NCBI GenBank assembly: GCA_021836865.1
Contig: JAKBHH010000003.1
Location: 26,024-90,023 of the forward strand
DNA from: Acidobacteriota bacterium
Lineage (GTDB): Bacteria > Acidobacteriota > Terriglobia > Terriglobales > Acidobacteriaceae
Length of the DNA stretch: 64,000 bases
Direction of reading: 5' to 3'
This document shows, piece after piece, positions 56,436-64,000 of the stretch. The number at the start of each line of letters is the position of its first letter. The first letter of the stretch is position 1. The notes under the pieces were generated by a model. The model saw only the letters and a program-made list of their open reading frames with translations, had not been told where the DNA came from and searched no databases. Both the position numbers and the translations under genes were made by a program.

Positions 56436-57992
56436 ATGCATTTTGAACGTTCCTCCGGGGTTTTGCTTCACATCAGCTCGCTGTCATCGTATGGCGGGAT
56501 CGGCGATCTTGGGCAGGCGGCCCATGCGTTTTTGAGTTTTATGGCGGCGGCCAAACAGCATGTGTGGCAGGTGCTTCCTCTGTCCCCCACGGGCTATGGC
56601 AACTCGCCGTATGCGTCGTCATCGGCATTTGCGGGCAATCCTTACCTGATCAGTCTGGAAATGCTGGTGGACTGGGGCTGGATTGCGGGGGAGCGGATTG
56701 CGGGGCTTGCGGGATGCGGCGGAAATGTGGATTTTGGCGAGATAGAGCGGCGCAAGCTGCCGTTGCTTGATGAGGCTGCGGGGAATTTTCTCGACCTCGG
56801 GCCCAAGCAGCCGCAGTTTGCCGAGCATTGGGCTGCGTTTGAGCAATTCTGCCGCGACGAGCACGGCTGGCTGGACGATTACGCGTTGTATGCGGTTCTG
56901 CGGAGGCGGTTCAATACAGGAGCGTGGACCGAGTGGCCGGAAGGCTTGATGCGGCGTACTCCGCAGGCGCTTGCTGAGGCCGCCGCAGAGCACGGCAGGG
57001 CAATTGCGCAGGAGCAGGTGTTGCAGTTTGCCTTTGCCGTGCAGTGGAGCCTGCTGCGCGAGGCCGCGGCGCAGAAGGGAATTCGCATTCTGGGCGATGT
57101 GGCCATTTTTGTGAATATGGACTCGGCGGATGTGTGGGTGCATCCGGCGATTTTTGATCTGGATGAGAATCTTAAGCCCGTGCGGGTTGCCGGAGTGCCA
57201 CCGGATTACTTTTCACCGACGGGGCAGCGGTGGGGCAACCCGCTGTATCGCTGGGACGTGCTGGAGATGCGGGATTTTGACTGGTGGGTCGAGCGGATTC
57301 GACGGGCCTGCCATCTGTATGACATCGTGCGACTGGATCACTTCCGCGGTTTCGAGGCGTACTGGTCGATTTCCGCAAGCGAGGAGACGGCGGTGAACGG
57401 GGAGTGGGTAAAGGCTCCGGGTCTGGCGTTGTTCCGCGCGCTGGAGGCGGCGCTGGGTCCGCTGCCTCTGGTGGCTGAGGATCTGGGGGTGATTACGCCT
57501 GAGGTGGATGCCCTGCGGCTGAAACTGGGCATGCCGGGTATGAAGGTAATCCAGTTCGGCTTTGGCAACGCCTCGGCGCACATGCACCTGCCGCACCAGT
57601 TTGCACCGGCGACGCTGGCCTATACCGGCACGCACGACAACGACACTACGCAGGGATGGTGGAGCACGGCGGGGGAGGCGGAGCGCGCCGAGGTGGAGGC
57701 CTATGTGGGGCCGGTGCATGACAGGCCAGTGCGGCCCCTGCTGCGTGCGGTGCAGGCGAGCGCGGCGCAGATGGCGATGGCGCCAGCGCAGGACCTGCTG
57801 GAGCTTGGGTCAGAGGCGCGCATGAACACGCCGGCGGTATCGGCGGGTAACTGGAGTTGGCGTGCGCCGGAGGGCTGCTGGTCGCCGGAACTGGCAGCGG
57901 AACTGGCTTCGCTCGCGAAGGTGACGGACCGGGACAACGATCCTTTTGGCCTCGCGCCAGTCATTACGGAAGAGTCGAACAACAGCCAGTGA
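56436..57992 (+). CDS. malQ: 4-alpha-glucanotransferase (amylomaltase)
   Basis: A 518-residue GH77 enzyme that transfers alpha-1,4-glucan segments between maltodextrins. It begins ERSSGVLLHISSLSSYGGIGDLG and shows PLSPTGYGNSPYASSSAFAGNP, the nucleophile in VRLDHFRGFEAYW, the acid/base in VAEDLGVITPEV and the third acid in GTHDNDTTQGWW. It acts in the cytoplasm and may process dextrins released by the GH13 enzyme. Confidence 0.97.
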   Translation: MHFERSSGVLLHISSLSSYGGIGDLGQAAHAFLSFMAAAKQHVWQVLPLSPTGYGNSPYASSSAFAGNPYLISLEMLVDWGWIAGERIAGLAGCGGNVDFGEIERRKLPLLDEAAGNFLDLGPKQPQFAEHWAAFEQFCRDEHGWLDDYALYAVLRRRFNTGAWTEWPEGLMRRTPQALAEAAAEHGRAIAQEQVLQFAFAVQWSLLREAAAQKGIRILGDVAIFVNMDSADVWVHPAIFDLDENLKPVRVAGVPPDYFSPTGQRWGNPLYRWDVLEMRDFDWWVERIRRACHLYDIVRLDHFRGFEAYWSISASEETAVNGEWVKAPGLALFRALEAALGPLPLVAEDLGVITPEVDALRLKLGMPGMKVIQFGFGNASAHMHLPHQFAPATLAYTGTHDNDTTQGWWSTAGEAERAEVEAYVGPVHDRPVRPLLRAVQASAAQMAMAPAQDLLELGSEARMNTPAVSAGNWSWRAPEGCWSPELAAELASLAKVTDRDNDPFGLAPVITEESNNSQ

Positions 57993-58123
57993 AGCGTCGC
58001 CGGGACGTGGTGGAACACAGGCGACTGCGGGCGAAGCGACCGACTGGCACGATTTAATTCCGCAGAGCGAGCAGGTGGACGGAGATTCGTGTCCTTCGCC
58101 AATTCTTGTTATTCTTGCCGCAC

Positions 58124-58921
58124 ATGGAAAGCGCGGCGATACAAACTTACGGCCTGACGCGGCGCTTTGGCGACCTCACTGCTGTGGATGATGTGACGCT
58201 GACTGTGTCGCAGGGGCAGTTTTTCGGGTTTCTTGGGCCCAACGGAGCAGGAAAGTCGACGACCATCAAGATGTTGACAGGCCTGCTGGAGCCGACGACG
58301 GGCAGCATCGAAATTCTTGGCCGGCGATTCTGGTCGGGCGCACTGGAGCTGAAGGGGCAGATCGGTGTGGTGCCGGAAGGGATGGCGCTGCTGGGCCGAC
58401 TGACGGCGTCGGAGTATCTGCACTTTGTGGGCCGCATGTATGGGCTGGACCGAAAGACCACCAGCCAGCGCACGGAAGAGCTTCTTGAGTTTATGGATCT
58501 GGCCCATGAGCACAAGAAACTGGTGACCGATTTCTCCCACGGAATGCAGAAGAAGCTCGCACTGGCGGCGGCAGTGATTCATGCGCCGAAGGTGTTGTTT
58601 CTCGATGAGCCGTTCGAGGGCGTGGACGCGATTGCCGCGGGGATGCTGAAGGCGCTGCTGCAGGGGATGATCCAGCGTGGCGCGACGATCTTCCTCACAA
58701 CCCATGTGCTGGAGATTGTGGAGCGGCTGTGCAGCCATGTGGCGATTATTCACCACGGGAAGCTTGTGGCCAATGGATCCCTCGCTGACCTGCGCGCGGG
58801 AGTGGTTTCGAAACTGCCGGGCGAGGAAGGCAGCCGGACGCTGACGCTCGAAGAGATTTTTCTCTCCACTGTTGGCGCAGATAGCGGTGGGGTCGCGCAG
58901 GAGTTGTCATGGCTGGCGTGA
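58124..58921 (+). CDS. ABC transporter ATP-binding protein (ABC-2 type)
   Basis: A 265-residue ATPase from ATG 58124. Walker A is GPNGAGKST, Walker B VLFLDEPFEGVD and the H-loop LTTHVLE; the signature is relaxed (DFSHGMQKK), as common in ABC-2 exporters. The track start adds six residues. The last 13 bases overlap the permease gene, so the two form one exporter. Substrate unknown. Confidence 0.93.
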   Translation: MESAAIQTYGLTRRFGDLTAVDDVTLTVSQGQFFGFLGPNGAGKSTTIKMLTGLLEPTTGSIEILGRRFWSGALELKGQIGVVPEGMALLGRLTASEYLHFVGRMYGLDRKTTSQRTEELLEFMDLAHEHKKLVTDFSHGMQKKLALAAAVIHAPKVLFLDEPFEGVDAIAAGMLKALLQGMIQRGATIFLTTHVLEIVERLCSHVAIIHHGKLVANGSLADLRAGVVSKLPGEEGSRTLTLEEIFLSTVGADSGGVAQELSWLA

Positions 58922-60633
58922 GCGACGGCGGGCAGGGGTCTGCGGCGGGCGCGCACAAAGGGCCCTTCAGCAGACTGGCGCTCGCTCAGTATGCGACGTT
59001 GCTGGGGATGCGCTGGCTTGTACTGTCGAACACGCTGCGCACGCTGCAGGGTGTGGTTGAGTTAAGCGCGCGCGGATTGGGTCTGCTCGTCTACGGAACA
59101 ATGGGGCTGGGACTGAGCTTCGCGCTGGGCTCCGCTGCAAACATATTTTCCGCGCACGAGGAGTGGGCGATGCTGGCGCTTGTCTTCTGGGTGGCGCTTT
59201 TTATCTGGCAGTCCGTGCCGGTAGGTCTGGCCTCATTTCAGACACAGTTCGAGATGGGCACCCTGCTGCGCTTTCCGGTGAGCTTCGGATCATTTTTCCT
59301 GCTCAATCTGGTGGTTGGCATGGTGGACATCTCGACGATTCTTGGCGTGCTGTGCTCGATCGGGATTTGGATGGGGATTGCACTGGCGCAGCCGGACCTG
59401 GCGCTGTGGGCTCTGGCCGTGGTGGGACTGTTTGGGATCTTCAATATTCTGCTGGTACGGCTGATCCTGCTGTGGCTGGACCGGTGGCTGGCGCGACGAC
59501 GCTCCCGGGAGCTGGTTGGAACAGTCATCGTCATGCTGCTGCTTAGTCTCCAACTTCTGAATCCCGCGCTGCAATCGGACAGTCACCCACGGCGTCAATT
59601 GCCGCCGCGGCACTTCTCAGTCGAACCGGTGAACGGTGAAGAGAAGGGCATAGTGGCGCAGACTGTGCTGGCGGTGCAGCATTGGTTTCCGCCGGGACTC
59701 GCGGCGGTGGTGGTGCGGCGGGCATCTCGCGGAGACGCGAATTCCGCGGGAAAAGCACTGGCGGGACTTGGCCTGTATGTGGCTGCCGTGGCCGGGCTGT
59801 TGGGCATGCGGCTGAAAGCTGAGTTTCGAGGTGAAAACCTGGGTGAAGCGGAAGGGGCGGGCGCCGAGAGCCAGCGGAGCTACGGAATGCTCCTGAACGG
59901 GGCGGGGCCAATCGCCGCGGTTATGGAGAAGGAACTGCGCACCATGATGCGCTCGATGCCGCTGCTCTATGCAATGGGCGCGCCACTGTTCATGGTCATC
60001 GTCCTAAGCAGCCTGTTGCATAACAATGCGCCGGCGCGGTGGCGCGAGTTCGACTATGCGCTGCCGGGATGCCTGGCCTATGCGCTGATGGGGGTTTCGC
60101 AGCTCTTGTATAACGCGCTGGGAACGGACGGAACGGGCGTGCGCCTGATTTTTCTTTCACCCACGCCGGTGCGGACGGTGATGCTGGCGAAGAACCTGTT
60201 CCACGGGATGGCGTTTGGTGTGGTGGCCTGTGCGGCATGGGTCATGACCAGCCTGCGGATGGGCTGGCCGGACAATGTCATGACAGCTGCGACGGTGGCG
60301 TGGCTGATGTTCGCGCTGCCGGCAAACCTTGCCATCGGAAATGTGTTCTCGCTTGTGATGCCGCATCGCGTGGACCTGGGACGGCTGACGCGGCAACGTG
60401 GCTCGGCGGCGAGCTCGCTGCTAAGCATGTCTGTCCAGTTGTTGTTGCTGGGCGTTGGCGGAGCGGTATTCTTCTTATGTTCGATGAGTGGGCGGCTGTG
60501 GCTGGCGGTACCGGTTTTTCTGGTGCTGGCGGGCGCAGCGAGCTATGCGTGGCTCCGCATCTTCAATAATCTGGATGCATTGGTGAGCCGTCGAAAGGAC
60601 CTGCTGAACTATACGCTGGCCAAGACGGAGTAG
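58909..60633 (+). CDS. ABC-2 type transporter permease
   Basis: A 574-residue membrane subunit with about 10-12 helices (GLLVYGTMGLGLSFALGSA, MLALVFWVALFIWQSVPVG, FFLLNLVVGMVDISTILGVL and others). It starts inside the end of the ATPase gene (13-base overlap). The middle loop around PRRQLPPRHFSVEPVNGEEKG is polar. It converges on the nucleotidyltransferase gene with a 14-base gap. Confidence 0.88.
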   Translation: MAGVSDGGQGSAAGAHKGPFSRLALAQYATLLGMRWLVLSNTLRTLQGVVELSARGLGLLVYGTMGLGLSFALGSAANIFSAHEEWAMLALVFWVALFIWQSVPVGLASFQTQFEMGTLLRFPVSFGSFFLLNLVVGMVDISTILGVLCSIGIWMGIALAQPDLALWALAVVGLFGIFNILLVRLILLWLDRWLARRRSRELVGTVIVMLLLSLQLLNPALQSDSHPRRQLPPRHFSVEPVNGEEKGIVAQTVLAVQHWFPPGLAAVVVRRASRGDANSAGKALAGLGLYVAAVAGLLGMRLKAEFRGENLGEAEGAGAESQRSYGMLLNGAGPIAAVMEKELRTMMRSMPLLYAMGAPLFMVIVLSSLLHNNAPARWREFDYALPGCLAYALMGVSQLLYNALGTDGTGVRLIFLSPTPVRTVMLAKNLFHGMAFGVVACAAWVMTSLRMGWPDNVMTAATVAWLMFALPANLAIGNVFSLVMPHRVDLGRLTRQRGSAASSLLSMSVQLLLLGVGGAVFFLCSMSGRLWLAVPVFLVLAGAASYAWLRIFNNLDALVSRRKDLLNYTLAKTE

Positions 60634-60647
60634 CCTGTTGTGGGGTG

Positions 60648-61820
60648 TTACCGAGCGGATCGATCACGGAGGATTCGAAACGGGCGCACGACCAGATACA
60701 GCGGCGCGAGCCAGCCCGGTAGCGGCAGAAAGGCACGGTCTCGCTCGTTCGGTCTAAGAAAGTTGAGTGAGAGAATGAGGCGCATGCGGTCATATGTATC
60801 AAGGAGCTGCACGTTGTAAGGAATGCGACCGCTCGGAGTAGTGCCCGGAGCGCTAAAAAGGTTCAATTGAATGTGGCGCACCAGGTTCATGACGATCCTG
60901 TCTCGTTCAAAGCGGCTCAGCACGAAGGCGGGCACGGCTGCGCCAGTGAAGCGATGCGCGAGCAACACACCAAGTGCAAGAGGTCTTCCAAGTCCCTGCC
61001 GACGGGCTTCGCGGAGGGTGCGGTCCCAGTCCAGATCGGGGCAGGAGGCGATGACCTGCGCGACATCGAGAATCCAGATCATGCGCGACCAGATATGCTT
61101 GCTGCCATGCATGCAGAGGACGAGCAAGGTGGTCTCGGGACCCATGTCGGGAATCTTGGCGCCGGCGAGCATCGCGAAGCGTCGGCTGGGCCAGACCCAA
61201 TCCAGGCCGAGATTGCGCCTGAACCGCGGCTGGGTGAGCTCAAGACGCCAGCGGAGTTCAATGATCAGGCCGTCGGACCCTCGCTCGAAATGATATTCGA
61301 AGTAGTCCGGTGCTTCGGGCGTTCCGTCATCGAGGGCCATCGTCTTGAGATCGAAGCCGCAGCTGCGCAGCAGTGCCGTTGCGCGCAGCAGGTCGCAATA
61401 CTGGATAAGGATGTCGAGGTCGCCCGCGGGCCTGAGTGAAGGGTCACCATAGACGGAGGCTCCCAGGACGACACCCTTGAAGGGCATTGCGGTAATGCCA
61501 TGCTGCTCGAACAGGCTGAGGGTGCGAATCAGCTCCGCGGCGTTGCTTAGGGTTTGGATGGTGTTGCGGTTGAACTCAAGTTGTAGGTGGGCATGGGCGG
61601 CGGGGGGTATGGATACTCCGGACTGGTTGAGACGGTGAAATAATAGGGGAGCCATTCCGTGCTCGCGCGCGAGCTGGATAAGTTCATCCCAGTTCTCGAT
61701 GCTGGAAGCAAGGCGCTGGAGGGCCTCGGTGGCGTCCAAATGGGGCTGTGCGATCGCGATCAGGAGGTTTGAGGCGTTGTCATGCACTGTGGGAAGGCTC
61801 TCGATTCCTTCTGGCGTCAT
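60648..61820 (-). CDS. Nucleotidyltransferase family protein (PF14907-type)
   Basis: About 390 residues from ATG 61820; the track ORF begins 18 codons earlier at TTG. The core reads MPFKGVVLGASVYGDPSLRPAGDLDILIQ, with the DxD metal-binding pair of nucleotidyltransferases, after a helical N-terminal part (WDELIQLAREHGMAPLLFHRL). Members of this family often sit in lasso-peptide and other RiPP clusters, where their role is unsettled. Here it is divergent from a PqqD-domain gene across 570 bases. Substrate unknown. Confidence 0.8.
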   Translation of the reverse strand: MTPEGIESLPTVHDNASNLLIAIAQPHLDATEALQRLASSIENWDELIQLAREHGMAPLLFHRLNQSGVSIPPAAHAHLQLEFNRNTIQTLSNAAELIRTLSLFEQHGITAMPFKGVVLGASVYGDPSLRPAGDLDILIQYCDLLRATALLRSCGFDLKTMALDDGTPEAPDYFEYHFERGSDGLIIELRWRLELTQPRFRRNLGLDWVWPSRRFAMLAGAKIPDMGPETTLLVLCMHGSKHIWSRMIWILDVAQVIASCPDLDWDRTLREARRQGLGRPLALGVLLAHRFTGAAVPAFVLSRFERDRIVMNLVRHIQLNLFSAPGTTPSGRIPYNVQLLDTYDRMRLILSLNFLRPNERDRAFLPLPGWLAPLYLVVRPFRILRDRSAR

Positions 61821-62390
61821 AGTTGCGAATGCGATGCCCACCGAGACGGAAGGCCGCCCCAGCGCGGGGTGCAATGTGCCGAATGAGAGGCGATGCTGCG
61901 ACCCAACTTTGGCTCAGCCGGGTGGAGGGCGCGAAAGCGATCATCCGTAATCTGAAGCACAACGATCACCCATCACCGATGCAGCCGGCGCGGTCCAGCC
62001 AGCAGCAATCGATGTCCCAGATGGAATGGCACCAGTATACCTTCGCGATGCGCGCGCGACCGCCGCGAAATGGAAAACGCGCCCGGGATGGGCGGCCGCT
62101 CTGCATTTCGGACGGCGCGCGACGGATGCAGCAGGTCATGGAAGTCAGGGAATCAAGATAAGTAAGAAGGTTACGCGTGCGGGGTGACAGTCTGCAGGGA
62201 CCTGAAAGGGCAGATGGTTGCATTGGGGCTTACATCGAAAGTACCCTGCATGTCTTGTTACCAGAAGTGCTTAAGGCATTACTAAATACTTGAAAATTAT
62301 AGATATCGCTCCTAACAAGGGCGCGGTATACTTCAACGCAGTCAGGGTTACAAGGGTTAGAAAAGACTCAACGCAAAAGGAGAGAACACG
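61821..62390. other. Divergent promoter region before the PqqD-domain gene
   Basis: No supported gene. From 62260 on the sequence turns A/T-rich (TTACTAAATACTTGAAAATTATAGATATC) and holds likely promoters (TTGAAA at 62290, TATACT at 62327). AAAGGAGAG lies just before ATG 62391. Frames at 61823-62161 (+) and 61966-62223 (-) lack ribosome sites and motifs. Confidence 0.5.
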
Positions 62391-62834
62391 ATGCAAGTAG
62401 AGCGTACGAATACGGGTGATCTGGTCGTAAATGCGCTTCCAGATGGATCCAAAGTGATCGTTGACTCCAGGAACGACAAAGTCTTCGCGCTCAACGCGAC
62501 GGCCGGTGCGGCCTGGGATGCCTGCAGCAGTACGACAACCCTGTCCGAGGTGACAGCCAATATGAAGCGGACGCTGAATACCGGAGTGACCGAAGATCTT
62601 GCTGAGCAGGCCATCTTAAGCCTGCAGACGCAGAATCTCGTGACCGCTTCGGGCGCATCGGCGGGTACTTCGCGTCGCCAGGTGCTGGCTACCTTGGGCG
62701 CAATTGCACTTCCGCTGGTGGTCTCGATGACGATGTCGGACCAGAAGGCCTATGCGGGCGGTGCAATGTCACAGTCTACTTCCTACGACCGGCCCGGCCC
62801 GGTAGTCAGCAGGAATAACGGCCCCAGCTACTAA
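62391..62834 (+). CDS. PqqD-domain protein with internal twin-arginine-like segment and short tail
   Basis: A 147-residue protein behind a strong ribosome site (AAAGGAGAG). Residues 1-85 are a PqqD/RRE-like domain (GSKVIVDSRNDKVFALNATAGAAWDACSSTTTLSEVTANM...AILSLQTQNLV), the fold that binds RiPP leader peptides. Residues 94-122 read SRRQVLATLGAIALPLVVSM...AYA: a twin-arginine motif, a hydrophobic helix and an AxA-type cleavage site, placed in the middle rather than at the start. The last 25 residues (GGAMSQSTSYDRPGPVVSRNNGPSY) are polar. It could be an RRE carrying its own exported peptide or simply a membrane-anchored PqqD. Followed by the HprK-like gene. Confidence 0.75.
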   Translation: MQVERTNTGDLVVNALPDGSKVIVDSRNDKVFALNATAGAAWDACSSTTTLSEVTANMKRTLNTGVTEDLAEQAILSLQTQNLVTASGASAGTSRRQVLATLGAIALPLVVSMTMSDQKAYAGGAMSQSTSYDRPGPVVSRNNGPSY

Positions 62835-62957
62835 TCGCCTCTGCTTTCATGCGCAGTGGCCTCGCCAGGGTCGAGTTTCCCCGGACTGCACGACATGCGG
62901 GGTGCTACGTGTATAGGGTGGCGCACGAAAAGGGCTCCGATCTCCCACTTTTGCGGC

Positions 62958-63010
62958 AGATTTCGCGAGAAATCTGAGGCTAGGATGGCGACCTGACGAT
63001 GGTCGCCATC
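62958..63010 (+). promoter_or_regulatory. Two hairpins between the PqqD and HprK-like genes
   Basis: AGATTTC-GCGA-GAAATCT (62958-62975) and GATGGCGACC-N7-GGTCGCCATC (62984-63010) are perfect stems of 7 and 10 bases. No T-run follows, so attenuation or mRNA protection is as likely as termination. Confidence 0.55.
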
Positions 63011-63057
63011 TTCGCTCGAACCCTCCAGTGTGACCTTATAGAACTATTATGTAACTT

Positions 63058-63864
63058 ATGCCGGAACCCCATGTTTTGAGGATTTGCGCCTATGGGTGCA
63101 ATCTCCAGATTGAAACTGCAACAAGCACCATGTTAGAGGCCGCGGAGCGGTATGTGCTGCCGACGCTTCCCCGGACGCATGCCTTCACCGGGGCGCCTCA
63201 TTGCCTGGCTCGCATCGAAGAAGCGGACGGCGGATACGACCTGATTGCAGATGGCATCTCGTGTGCCTTTTCTCCAACAGCTACATCGATGATGCAATTT
63301 CTGATTCGGGTGCTGGATGATGCGGTCATTCGCAATCTACGCAACCTATACGCAGTCCATGCCGGGACGGTCGTGTGGAATGGGAGGGCAATCCTGTTGC
63401 CGGGCATGTCGCATGCTGGCAAGTCCTCGCTGGTGGTAGAGCTGCTGCGCAGGGGAGCGACCTACTACTCAGATGAGTATGCCTTGATTGATTCCAGAGG
63501 ACAGATTCATCCCTACCCGAGGCCTGTGCTGGTCCGCAATGGAAGGGCGTTTCAGCAGCCAGTGCTGCCGGATGAATGGCAGGCGCCGGTGGGACGCGAA
63601 CCTGTCACAGCCGGTTGGATCTTTCTGGTGAACTACCGCGCCGGTGGGGCCTGGAAGGTCGAGCCGATGGAACAAAGCGAGGCGGTGTTTGCGCTACTGA
63701 AGAACACACCCCATGTTTTGGCGGAGTCGCATGAATTGCTGAGCTTTTTTCATCGAGCAGTGCTGGGAGTGAAGGGATTTTCCGGCGAACGGAGCGAGGC
63801 GGGCGAAGCCGCGGAGCGCATCCTGGAACTCGTTGATACACCAGGGTCGGGCGCGATGCGGTGA
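63058..63864 (+). CDS. HPr-kinase-like protein (RiPP/lasso-type kinase candidate)
   Basis: A 268-residue protein with an HprK C-terminal kinase fold: HAGTVVWNGRAILLPGMSHAGKSSLVVELLRRG (P-loop 116-123) and YYSDEYALID (138-145). It lacks the HPr-kinase N-terminal domain and the HPr gene, like the kinases found in lasso-peptide clusters that phosphorylate a peptide Ser. It sits 223 bases after the PqqD-domain gene on the same strand. The substrate is unknown; the peptide tail of the PqqD-domain protein is a speculative candidate. Confidence 0.75.
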   Translation: MPEPHVLRICAYGCNLQIETATSTMLEAAERYVLPTLPRTHAFTGAPHCLARIEEADGGYDLIADGISCAFSPTATSMMQFLIRVLDDAVIRNLRNLYAVHAGTVVWNGRAILLPGMSHAGKSSLVVELLRRGATYYSDEYALIDSRGQIHPYPRPVLVRNGRAFQQPVLPDEWQAPVGREPVTAGWIFLVNYRAGGAWKVEPMEQSEAVFALLKNTPHVLAESHELLSFFHRAVLGVKGFSGERSEAGEAAERILELVDTPGSGAMR

Positions 63865-63974
63865 GCGTTGCGGCTAGTCATCATGGAGTGACCGGTCTCC
63901 CTGCGCTGTCCGTGGGTTAGGCTGTGAGCCGAAGAGGAACACAGTTCAGAGCCACAAGCGGAGAGGAACCGGTC

Positions 63975-64000
63975 ATGAAGGAAAAGGTACGATTTTTGGG
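63975..64000 (+). CDS. Start of a further gene (cut by window edge)
   Basis: ATG 63975 opens MKEKVRFL, preceded by GGAGAGGA at the right spacing. Only nine codons are visible. By position it may belong with the PqqD/HprK-like cluster. Confidence 0.5.

Noticed and set aside
61966-62223. 85-codon minus-strand ORF with Cys/Trp-rich end, considered as a precursor
   Set aside because: No ribosome site, and the frame is open by chance in a GC-rich stretch; no leader-like Thr at -2.
62849-62977. 42-codon plus-strand ORF between the PqqD and HprK-like genes, considered as a RiPP precursor
   Set aside because: No ribosome site, no leader/core boundary, Arg-rich, and its end overlaps a hairpin.

Overview
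The window is about 60% GC and packed with genes on both strands. Its gene content points to an acidobacterium, most likely of the Terriglobia/Acidobacteriaceae type. The clues are secreted plant-polysaccharide enzymes (GH78, GH9, GH13), a bacillithiol-type Bdr reductase in a Gram-negative setting (porin, MCE protein, periplasmic chaperone), GTG and TTG starts, and an APC permease and beta-barrel porin of the kind seen in that group. This is an inference from protein resemblance; no 16S rRNA gene is present.

Layout. 1-4.0 kb: the tail of an unknown gene, a small Cys-rich protein, a LacI regulator and a secreted GH78 rhamnosidase. 4.2-7.7 kb: the phosphate operon pstC-pstA-pstB-phoU, with no pstS. 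7.7-14.1 kb: an AddA/AddB-like helicase-nuclease pair with overlapping ends. 14.1-18.5 kb: a CusF-SCO lipoprotein, a small membrane protein, an MsbA-like exporter and an IclR regulator. 18.5-20.0 kb: a scarred stretch holding tRNA-Ser(CGA) and a frameshifted integrase remnant. 20.0-25.2 kb: a GH9 enzyme and a GH13 enzyme. 25.2-26.6 kb: mostly gene-free, with tRNA-Asp(GTC). 26.6-33.2 kb: gpsA-plsY, a GYD protein, a membrane protein, leuS and a second membrane protein. 33.2-35.5 kb: cytochrome P460, an MCE/MlaD-type protein with five 34-residue repeats, and acpS. 35.7-43.1 kb: a small hypothetical, glutamine synthetase, a Ser/Thr kinase with a PP2C phosphatase, an APC permease and a porin. 43.7-46.0 kb: a KdpDE-like two-component pair without kdpFABC. 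46.0-49.4 kb: apt, acylphosphatase and a DUF192-PilZ fusion. 49.5-58.0 kb: Bdr, an orphan PAS histidine kinase, a BON/glycine-zipper protein with a Tyr/Gly/Asn/Gln-rich stretch, a PpiD-like chaperone and malQ. 58.1-60.6 kb: an ABC-2 type exporter pair.

The right edge (60.6-64.0 kb) is the most unusual part. A PF14907-type nucleotidyltransferase is divergent from a PqqD-domain protein that continues into an internal twin-arginine-like export segment and a short Ser/Tyr/Gly/Asn-rich tail. An HPr-kinase-like protein follows, then the first codons of another gene. PqqD-like (RRE), HprK-like and nucleotidyltransferase genes are known companions in RiPP and lasso-peptide clusters. No separate precursor, cyclase or protease is visible inside the window, so the system is only partly seen.

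No CRISPR array, complete insertion sequence, rRNA gene or replication origin was found.
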